A DNA stretch of 64,000 nucleotides, taken from NCBI GenBank assembly GCA_039105265.1, contig JAPFFF010000063.1, positions 434,001-498,000 of the forward strand, read 5' to 3'. Numbering within the stretch: the first letter of the stretch is position 1; every line of letters begins with the position of its first letter. Below are positions 20,501 to 29,400 of this stretch, piece by piece. Under the pieces are notes generated by a model. That model did not search any database. It saw only the letters and a program-made list of their open reading frames with translations, and was not told the origin of the DNA. Source of the stretch: Tritrichomonas musculus. Lineage: Eukaryota; Parabasalia; Tritrichomonadida; Tritrichomonadidae. The translations under genes and the position numbers were made by a program.

Positions 20501-23500
20501 TTGCTTTCATTCATGCTTGAATCACCTTGTTTGCTTTTTATAGATTTCTTTTTCTTATAATCAGATGATTTACTTGTTTCTTCTTTCTTTTTATCATTTT
20601 CAGTTTCTTCTTTATTTTCGCTTATTGAATCCTCTTGTTTACTTTTTAGATGCTTCTCTTCCTTGTGATCAGACGATTTTTTTTCTTCTTCTTTATTTTC
20701 ATTCACACGTGATATATCATTTTTAAACTCTAACAATTTATTAACGTTCTCTTTTATCACTGTATCAAAATCTACTTTTTGATGATGAGAACTTGAATCA
20801 ATATCGACATCAATTGAAATTGTTTCATTTTTAACGTTATTTTTATTCACATCAGAATCTTCATCAACATCAATTGACAATGAAATATCTTCACTTTTGT
20901 TTTCATTATTTACATTTATACTAACAATTATATTATCTTTTCCTTCGGTTTTTTCATCAGAGTGATTTGAATTAATATGGACGTAATCTGGCTTTTCATT
21001 ATCATCGTCAACCATCTTATTACTATTTTTTGAATTAGAATAAGGCTTTATTATTGAATCAAGAAAGGGTTTTCCTTTTGATTTCTCTTTGTCATCATTA
21101 TCAGTCAAATTTAAAAAAGGATTATTTTTTAAGTTTTCTTTAAATTTTTCTGAATTTTTCTTTGGAATTGAAGATGATTTCCTTGGATGAAAGTTGACTG
21201 GTTGTTCAATGAATTCAACTTCAGGGAAATCAATTTTTACATCTTTGCTTGAATCAACTTTATCATCACAAACAACTTTATTAATTTTTTTGCCAAGTTT
21301 GTCACCATCAATTTCAAATAACTCAAAATCTTCAGTTCCATAAATTTTCAAAGAAAATGAGCTTGTTTTATCGGGAACTGGATCACGAGTCACACACAAA
21401 GCATAAGGTTTAGAAGCATCTTCTATTTTTATTGTTTCTCTACTACGAAGACAATTTTCTTGTATATTAAAATCAAAGTTGGTTGTACCAGCGTAAAAAG
21501 TGCCAATTTTTTGTCCAGGTTTTTCTTTTTTTTCAAGGAAAACATAATGTTTCGATGGCGTTTCTTTACTTTCATATTCAATAAACAATGTTGTTGGTGA
21601 TTTTTTAAACATTAAACACCATTGCTTCATGCATTCAACAGAGTCGCTATATGGCATTGATCTATCGTTATCATCAGAATAAAGCTTGCCAGTTATTTCA
21701 TAACAAATGTTGTTCTTCACATCAGGCTCAGGCAGCATTCCGAACTCGAATTTACTTTTACAGAGAACTTGGAACTTGAACTTATTCACATCAGTTTGCT
21801 TCTGCCTATAAAAAGCAAAAACAAAACGAGTTTCATTATCATTAACAAGATTCTTAGTCAGCGGAATTGAAAACTCTTCATAAATTGAATTTGAATAAAT
21901 ACAGAAATTTTGATAAGAAAGACTAGAATAAGAATAACTCAATTTCTTGTCAGTACGAGCACAAAACAAATAAAGATCGCCTTCAGAAATGTCTTTAAAA
22001 ACACGAAATCTAATCTCATAATCAATATTGTTTTTTAGGTCAGGAAAATCAATAAACCATTGACGACATGTTGTCAAAGGATATTGATTCTGAGTGGGAT
22101 TCCATTGATCACGATCAGGGTCATTAAAAATTCCTGTTTGTGTGACACAATTCCACTTTTCTTTCAAAAAGTCATCATCAAACTTTTTGACAACAAAATC
22201 CGTATCTGGAGATTGAATGAGAATTCGATAATAACAAGGAGCGTCCATAGCATCAGTTCTAGTTAAGAAGAATGTGAAAGGCTCACTAAAATCATTCACT
22301 TTATATTCAATACCGTTAACTGATGAGTTTGTTGAAGCTCTCATCATTTCAGTGTCCACGTAAATAACATCCACTTTTTGAGAATGATTTTTAACGATGT
22401 ATATTCCATGAGAAGATTCAGGTCCAGCCACGTCAAACGACAGTCTAACGATTGTTTTCTTTGTGAATTTGATTGACCATTGAGGGATGCAACCAACATG
22501 AGGAGATTTCGTTGTTGGTGACCTCCCATCTAAATAACCGTCAATCTTTCCATACACGCTCATTTCTTTCCAATTTTTCTCTTTTGGTAACGAGTAACTA
22601 ATTGATGTGAAATAGAACAAGTAATTTTCAAGAAGCATCCAAAAAGATCCATCATCATCTTTAAGGTTCAGGTCTCTTTTTAACTTCTCTGTCCATTCAT
22701 GCTCCCCGTTATACTTTCCAGTTCCCCAAGGATTTCTGAGCTTTACAAATTTTTGATCATCAGATTCACGAGCATCTAAAATGCAATAAGACTGATCAGT
22801 TAAAAGACCAAGTTCTTCACGATTCTCTATTTTTTCATCTGGGCACGATGTGCCTATCAATGCTTCTTTACTGATTAAATCCTGCAAAATTTGAAAGAAT
22901 TTTTCGTTTGAATTCAATTTTTTTTCACTTTCTTCTTTTAATGAGGTCACCGGAATGATGTCTTCCAAACTGGCATAGTCAGTAGAATAAAAATCAAAGA
23001 GAATATGCATGCCAAATGAAACATGACCTCTTTCAATTTGTGAATAACCGCCACATGCTTTTGCATAAGCTTTTTCAACAAGTACAAACCAGCATGAATC
23101 TTCATTTGTTCGTGGATGACTAAAAAACGGATTCTCTGATTCAGAATTTTCATAGGCAACTTGTGTATCAACAATTACAGGGATCTTTTCACCGAGATAC
23201 CAAAAATAAACAAGGACAACACCATATTGTAATGATGATTTTGGATGGAACAATAATTTAACTAAATCTTTGTGACGAGACGCATATATTAAAGAAATTA
23301 TAAAGTAACAATCGCCTAAATTTCCTTGCTTAACACTTTCTGGAGAAATATTATCAAATAAAGTGGGATATTGATCTTCAATACGTCGCCATTCACAATC
23401 TCGTAATTCTATTGCATCTTCATCAGTTAAGCTTTTTTGTGGATAAAATTCAGGGTCTTTATATTTGGTTTTGTTCTTTTGGCACTCATTTATAATATTT

Positions 23501-23577
23501 TCGAATCGTTCTTCTACATCTGCTGAATCCAAAAGCGTTTTAAACAATATTTCTGTTCTATCTCCCCCTGGTTTCAT
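17539..23577 (-). CDS. Calpain-like protein with PH-like and LRR regions
   Basis: 2012 residues, uninterrupted. The N-terminus (about 45-320) is a family C2 calpain protease core with QGNLGDCYFI (Cys90 in the nucleophile position) and LRNPWG (Asn282). The histidine motif, usually GHAY, reads DQSY at 261-264, so the catalytic His is replaced by Gln262 and the domain is probably inactive. Residues ~335-760 contain three beta-rich calpain domain III/CBSW-like modules, each starting with a GxxDxxxPxxxP-like run and a QW pair. 790-1100 is a disordered Lys/Glu/Asp/Ser region with repeated KSKQ-DS blocks and a KKHGHKKKRKHKHKHEE basic patch. About 1145-1255 resembles the PH-like domain that precedes LRRs in CARMIL-type proteins, and 1270-1800 holds irregular leucine-rich repeats (NLNYLRISNLHNFPISSLIS). 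The C-terminus is acidic and disordered. Likely a cytoskeletal or signalling scaffold. The domain reading beyond the calpain core is inference. Confidence 0.85.
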   Translation of the reverse strand: MKPGGDRTEILFKTLLDSADVEERFENIINECQKNKTKYKDPEFYPQKSLTDEDAIELRDCEWRRIEDQYPTLFDNISPESVKQGNLGDCYFIISLIYASRHKDLVKLLFHPKSSLQYGVVLVYFWYLGEKIPVIVDTQVAYENSESENPFFSHPRTNEDSCWFVLVEKAYAKACGGYSQIERGHVSFGMHILFDFYSTDYASLEDIIPVTSLKEESEKKLNSNEKFFQILQDLISKEALIGTSCPDEKIENREELGLLTDQSYCILDARESDDQKFVKLRNPWGTGKYNGEHEWTEKLKRDLNLKDDDGSFWMLLENYLFYFTSISYSLPKEKNWKEMSVYGKIDGYLDGRSPTTKSPHVGCIPQWSIKFTKKTIVRLSFDVAGPESSHGIYIVKNHSQKVDVIYVDTEMMRASTNSSVNGIEYKVNDFSEPFTFFLTRTDAMDAPCYYRILIQSPDTDFVVKKFDDDFLKEKWNCVTQTGIFNDPDRDQWNPTQNQYPLTTCRQWFIDFPDLKNNIDYEIRFRVFKDISEGDLYLFCARTDKKLSYSYSSLSYQNFCIYSNSIYEEFSIPLTKNLVNDNETRFVFAFYRQKQTDVNKFKFQVLCKSKFEFGMLPEPDVKNNICYEITGKLYSDDNDRSMPYSDSVECMKQWCLMFKKSPTTLFIEYESKETPSKHYVFLEKKEKPGQKIGTFYAGTTNFDFNIQENCLRSRETIKIEDASKPYALCVTRDPVPDKTSSFSLKIYGTEDFELFEIDGDKLGKKINKVVCDDKVDSSKDVKIDFPEVEFIEQPVNFHPRKSSSIPKKNSEKFKENLKNNPFLNLTDNDDKEKSKGKPFLDSIIKPYSNSKNSNKMVDDDNEKPDYVHINSNHSDEKTEGKDNIIVSINVNNENKSEDISLSIDVDEDSDVNKNNVKNETISIDVDIDSSSHHQKVDFDTVIKENVNKLLEFKNDISRVNENKEEEKKSSDHKEEKHLKSKQEDSISENKEETENDKKKEETSKSSDYKKKKSIKSKQGDSSMNESKDENDNDKNKQNTSKINESKSETKIDTNKEDEVNKSDVSKKHGHKKKRKHKHKHEENIDQEEKSSDNIKREESDMTPGTGRIEAMFDSESFSVPNENQNLYQNELSKKNNKLLNKAISYLQDHGILFTEIDEVTMEKAYTMKKYVFVLSLYSVIILEKSKNSKKISKKEEKSLIDLHSISIINNDIIRLEFNEKRRLKKSKIVFQIDDPDHLIDSLNENIVRILTPYELRRINLINMILSKSQFKCTSHSILDRFISTLSIKKIKLGEKLNSKIFQLLFSHSNSVVLMKIKSYKKIFNIFSSSILIDKYINQIDIVDPESIIPLIMKNIDYFNNILHVKVKGSDSEDLQNLIEKMESVNSISFHDHPIDSFNYLSLLMEKNKIKSIGFDSSLTKSSLNSFLQIPNVKNLNYLRISNLHNFPISSLISYLTRLSYLSLNSCNLSIGNVLEKIIQSQMVFLKELDLSGNLGNEFELKAKKKLFLPLQLNALYVDNVQWEIDQLIFFMKLCSNSNLSLLSMNKLEFINITENNKKKGKSRVGNDPDEYKKYCWESFFNQLPSKMNLISSLNWNSNKLNAQFVSFLVNSIELRNVSFSSCNCSDLKFVKEILVKSYIEKVNIQKVSCIEKDDYLLNFKEFLLEIPQMKSLRQIDFTHNEFNKECFDVLAESLVNSEVNFVGFDDSKLSGFHYLLNFLKKLEKSKKKPIEVSYPILDIQRLEMNQTEIDEMTRYLTQLRKENSEREISSFEVFPEVSFLQLDHSFPEFMPKESRVQRGRYVFDRKISLFSDFYEKYKILTSDSYNSNEYFSDINNRGHCLNSVEEQPTELKENEEKSDTKNEIENDVKNDNDIDHQSEIIEENDFIEKEEVNDQKLSEKNYSYSEYNYSQSGSYSSDDGGNDSGVKQKEEPIAEKDKDENENHDDDHINKREDYSNSSEDSQNVSYQKVNYPQNRIIRKHIFYVSNRTIISKGKLSSSYSDYSDVNDEDKGK

Positions 23578-24759
23578 CGGGATCTTGCAGAAGTTGTAAT
23601 CAAAATAAAAGCGAAAATATTATTTTGTGAATATCATTCAAATTCATTCAATTAATTCAATGAATTAAAATTTTCTCAGTATTAAATTCAATGATAATAA
23701 TAATAAACGTTTTTTTTATTTATTATAGAGAATAAAATACTTCAAATTTTTTTGATAATATATTTTTTTTATTATACTTTTTAGCTAATTTTGGACTTAT
23801 ACATATTTATGATATCAATGAATAACCATTTCTCTTATTTAATCAAAAATAACAATTAAATTTTAGATTTGTTTTGGCCAAGCTTCATAAAAGAGTGTTA
23901 TTTTATTGGGATTTAATAATATAAAAATCTTTATATTACATTTTTACTACTAATAAATGATTTATAAAACAAATATATTATTAATATAAGTAACTCCTCT
24001 TAACAAAAAGAATCAAATCTCTTCTTCCATTCTCCTTCACATAACTCAAAATAAATTTGAGCCAATTTAATTTATAACCAGTATTATCTTTGATCACCTG
24101 TTCTTGATGATCTGTAAAGCAAAAAGATCTATTTATTAAGTATTGATATTTATTTCTGTATTGATGTATTTGCTTATTACAACGTTTTGGTTAAGATTAA
24201 TGATTAAATGAGCATCATCTCAAACTATATTGATATTATGATTTGGGTGGTTAGCATCTATCATCTAACTTCTTCGGAATGCAAATGTAACATGATTGTA
24301 GTAATATATTATCATTTTTTGAATTGTTACTGGAAATCTTACCCAAAAAAGAAATTCATTTTTCATTGGTACTATGGAATTGTAGGTTTTATTCGTCGAG
24401 TTTGCTTTAAAAATATGATTGCTAATTCTTCATAATAATTCTCAGAAAATGAAATATCAATTGAAAAAATGAGTCAAAATCAAAGCATTATTCAAAATTT
24501 TGAATATGATCCGTTATTTTATACGATATATAATACGTTGATATAACCACAAATAATATAATTTTTCGCAAAATTAGTTTATTATTATCATCATCATTTA
24601 TTTTAAATTATGTATTTTCTATGAGTATTAATTAAATATATACTTTTATTTTAAATTCTACTTCTTAAGAATAATCTTTAAGGATCCTAAGAAAACAGAC
24701 GACTTCCAAAGACTCTATCGTCATTAACTAAATCAAAAGACTCAGAATATTTGAAAGAT
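23578..24759. other. Intergenic, no gene called
   Basis: Lies upstream of the calpain-like gene. An initiator-like TCACA (minus strand, 23626-23630) lies about 50 nt before its ATG. A 75-codon frame at 24208-24435 resembles nothing known and is not called. Confidence 0.4.
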
Positions 24760-25834
24760 AAAGAAATATAAGAATTGAAAGCAGCAATTAAAACGAAAGA
24801 TCGAGAACTTTTAAATCAGCAAGAAAAGATGAAAGAAAGAGAAAAACGTGAAACATCCATCTACAAAAATCACATCTGATTCCTTGAAGAACGACTTTTG
24901 AAGTACCACAAAATTCAAATATTTAAAAAGGAAAACCAGACGACGATGGCAGTGACAGTGAAAGCGACGGAAAGAAAACCAGAGAAGGAAATCAGAATGT
25001 TTTCATTGGAGAAGATTATGAAGAACGCCATCAAATTTTGTAGAAGATTGGAGAAGGAGCGGCATCGATTGCGTACAAAATCATTGATGATCGAACATCA
25101 GAAGAGATGTGCAAGAAAGTCGTGAAAAGTTTTGAAAATGAAGAAGCATTCAACAAGCTACGAAACTCGCTGAGAGAATTTGGAGCACTGACGAGCATCA
25201 GTCATCCAAGCATCTGCCGAGCGATATGTATGAACACATCAGAAAAAGTTGAAGAAAAAAACGAAGAAAACACATCAAGCAAAGATTCTGACTACATAGA
25301 AGAAGAAGAAGATGATGATGAAGAAAGAGGAGAAAGAAATAAAAAAGTGACATCATGAACGACTCGTTACGAGTGAAAATTTGTATTGAAGTTGCATTTG
25401 GCATGAAGCACCTGCACCAGTCAGGCATGATTCACTGTGACCTAAAGATCGATTCCAACCTTGAGGCGAAAATCATCGATTTCGATCTTGTTTATATTTA
25501 AGACAAAGACGGCAGATCGCTGACGAAAGGTGTTGGCACTCTTGACTACATGTCGCCAGAAATGCTGAACAATGAAAAATATGACAACAAGACAGACGTT
25601 TACTCATACGGAATTGTCGTCTTTGTTTTGCTGACAGGTCGTCTTCCAAAGCCAAATATGACGGACAAGATGACCAAGAAGCCAATCAAATTCCAACGTC
25701 ATTCATCATCGATCACATCAGAAGGAATTGAATTGATCAATAAGTGCACAAAACCGAAAGATCGTCCGAGCTTTTCAAAAATCATGGAAATATTCAAAAT
25801 TGAAAATTTGAATCAACAGAAGAAACATCAATAA
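24760..25834 (+). pseudogene. Protein kinase pseudogene, paralog of 46316 gene
   Basis: Closely similar at DNA level to about 47520-48620 of the intact paralog: coiled-coil end, acidic linker, kinase N-lobe with CKKVV and SHPS, catalytic region, and ending near PKDRPSFS. It carries several frameshifts and stops (for example CGA to TGA near 24879 and a TAA after DLVYI near 25499), a deletion of about 50 bp before the segment shared with 48170 (near 25350), and a 6-bp deletion near 25749. HRD reads HCD. The catalytic loop still has DLKID, where the paralog has lost codons. The 5' ~1.2 kb of the gene is absent. Dead copy. Confidence 0.9.
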
Positions 25835-25835
25835 G

Positions 25836-26290
25836 TGCACCGAAATTTCAAAATATATGTCGTCCTTCAATTTGAAAGTTTTTGGAAAAAAATTCATTTA
25901 TATATAGTATTGAATCAGAAATAAAAAACAATGCATGCGTTTTAAAAAATATTAAAAATTCATTGTTTTGTTATATAAGCAAAAAATACAGTTTGAAAGG
26001 GTGATCACATTTTCTTCTGATTTCAACTTCAATTAAAAATACTATATAAATTAATACAATATCCATCTATTATACCATAATACTGAATAATATCAAAAAA
26101 ATTCATTTTATAAAAAACATATATTGAGATTAAGTTGTCCAAAAAAATAATTTTTTAATTGTTTATTAAGAATGTATAATCAATATTAATCATAATTTTA
26201 TGTGTAAACTTTTCAAGATTGTGTATTTGCTGAGATATTGAAAAGCGAACTACGCCCTAAAATAATACTTTTAAAATAAATTTTTACTAG
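25836..26290. repeat. Dispersed intergenic repeat, copy 1
   Basis: Shares several blocks in the same order with 56670-57130, such as CAAAATATATG..GTCCTTCAATTTGA near its start and AATCATAATTTTAT, TGAGATATT and GAACTAC near its end. Diverged non-coding repeat; it follows the kinase pseudogene here. Origin unknown. Confidence 0.5.
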
Positions 26291-26401
26291 TTTATCAAAC
26301 AGCAAGGTGACAGCTTTTTAATATAGTAATGATAATAGAATAAATACTAATTCAATATAATAAAATAAATAAACAAATTTAAAAAAGAAGTGTTTACTTA
26401 T

Positions 26402-29400
26402 TTATTTTGGGTTTTCAGAATCATCTTTTTGTTTATCAATTGTTTCATTGTTCTCAATAGTTATTTCATTTTTGTCACTGTAATTAAAATGATTCAAAGC
26501 AATGATTAATAAAACTATTGTGCAAATGACCATTAATGATGATAGTGAAGCAATCATCCATTTATTGTTTTCACCTTTATTATCATTCTTCTTATAATTG
26601 AAGATCTGATTCTTTATATCAAATGAAGCAAAGTCATTCTTTGAATCTTGATTCACTGAATTCTTGAGTTCTGAATCAAACTTGCATGACCTTATTCTCA
26701 TTTTTGGTGAATCATTTAATAGCATTTGACCATCGATATAATGATTTCCTTTTGAAAGACTTCCAGTAAAAACACAATTTTTAATTTCATTTACTGAGCT
26801 ATATTTTCCACCAACATATAAAATTGAGCAATTTGATCTTTCATCAATTTCAAATAAACAATCAGAAATCAAAACAATGTTTTTCTTCTTTTCTAAATAT
26901 TGAAGCTTAGCATCATCATCAAAATTATTGTAAAGTTTGACACAACCACCATTTCCAATATTTCGATAAAATTTGTTTCTCATCAATTGACCTTGTTTGA
27001 CTGTCATAAAAACGGCACTTCCACCAAAGAGATTCTTTTCTACTGGATTTGTATCATCTTGAACATTTTCATTGGATTCAAAAGTGCAAGATTTAATAAT
27101 AGCAGTACTTTTGTCAGAACTTGAATAGATATAAACAGCTCCACCATAAACAGCTTTGCATTCATTAAATATCAATTTTTCTAAAAAGATGGAGTTAGAA
27201 ACATCAAATTTGTTTTTAATGTAAATAGCACCTCCTCCACCTTGAGTTGAATCACAATTCTTGAATGTTGATCCTTTACAAGACAAGCCGCAATCAATTA
27301 AACAGATTGCAGCTCCATTTTTGTCAATTTGATGAAGATTGTTGAAATGCGATATAGTAATATGAACAAGAACAGTCTTTTCATTTTCATTTGTGAAATT
27401 ACAACGTTTATCTTCAGTGCATTGATTTTCTTCTTCTGGGAAAAGATCATCAGGTAAACCCGTTGGACCAATTGGATTAGTTGGCTCAGTTGTTTTACAT
27501 GAATTACGAAAATCGGTTTCAAAGTTAATATTTAATCCTTCAGCATTTGAACTAGCAATGATTTTTTCATCTGTTGATGTAATACAATTGTTTGTAAAAA
27601 TCCATTCTCCTTGAAATGAATCTGTTATTGAATCTGAATCAAATACATGAATTTCTGTGTTGGGATTCTTGATATCAATTAGATTCTCTGAAAAGAAAAA
27701 TTGAGTTTTTGAATCTGAGATGACATAAACCAAAGATAATGTTTGATCTCCATCATTGAATGTTTTTTCAAATTTATTATTATATATCGTGAAATTTGTA
27801 GAATCAGTTGATATATTAAGTGTGAAATATAAATCACATCCTTTTGGACAAATATTATTAGTGAATTGACATTCTTCAATAGTTCCAATTCCTGAACCAA
27901 AATAAACAGCACCACCATATGTGCTTGCTTCATTGTTATTAAATATATTTCTTCTCATTATAAATTTATGTTCATTCTGTTTTGATACGATATATATGGC
28001 TCCTCCTGATTTGGCACTGCATCCTTCAAATGTACATAATTCAATCAATTTAGCATCACTTGATATTTTTGTATTAGAAGATAATCCAATGAAGATGGCT
28101 CCTCCGAGAAATGAATTACTCCTCATTGCTTTGAATTGACATGCATATATTATCAAATGACATCGATCTGCATCAACCCTCTTTTTAGCAACAAAATTAC
28201 ATCCATATATATTGTCAAAGGCAGCAATCACATAATTATCATTCGAAATATCAACGAGTTTTTTTGTTGGTTTCTCTGGACAAACAATAGTTTCTTGTGT
28301 TGGTTCAATTGTTTGAGGTGGTTCTGTTATTTGTGATGTTTCAATTGAGCTTATTATTTCGGTTGGAATAACAGGATTGTTTGATTCACATGTTTTTGGA
28401 AATCCTGTCTCAATTTTTTTATATAATTCTGTATTTGTTGATGTACATATGTAATCTTTAGATGGTGAAATACAGTTTGATGAAAAGGACATACTTCCTT
28501 CTGCTAAATTCCCAATTGAACCAATGAAGAAATTAGTATTTGTTGAAGCAATTATAACTTCATTGTTATTAAATACAAAATCTGATGATTTAATCCATTT
28601 AAGATAAATCATATCTGATGTTCTTTCTTCGGTTAATTCAAATTTACTATTTTGAATTAACAATGGGCTTTTTGATGATCCTCCTGTTGATTCACCACAT
28701 TCGAAATATATATCGCATCCATTGTCTTTCGCATCATTATTAATGAATTCACATGATTCGATGGTTGAATAAACACCTTTGAAATAAATAGCACCTCCAT
28801 CACAAGTAGCTTCATTATTCATGAATTTACACTCAGTGATATTGAAAAATCTTGATGTTTGTCCAGTTGCTATTGAAAGTGCTCCACCTTGCAAAGCTTG
28901 ACAATTTGTGAAACTACAATGGAAAATATGATTATTTTTCTCTTTTGGTCCATCAGTGCCAGTAGTATGTATATATATCGCTCCTCCTCCTTCAAGTGAT
29001 GAATCATGAACATCGTTAAAAGTACAATAATAAAGATGAACACAATGTTGATCTGAATTGATTTTTGTTTGAATTTCTAATTCACATCCATAAAGAACTG
29101 ATTTTGCAGTATATTGTGAAGGCTTGTTTTTGAGATCGTCAACTGGCCCACTTGGTTTTGATGGACAAATAATTTCTTCCGTAGGTTGTACTGTTTGTGT
29201 TATTTCAATTGCGCTAGTTGATTCAGTTGGCTCAGGTGGTTGTGAAGGATCACTAGTTGAACATGAGTTGCGGAAATCAGTTTCAAAATTGATGTTTAAT
29301 GATGAAGCTGATGAACTTGCAATGATGCTTTCATCATTCGTTGAAATGCAGTTGTTTGAAAATACATATTTACCATTGTTACTTATAGGATCACCTGAAT

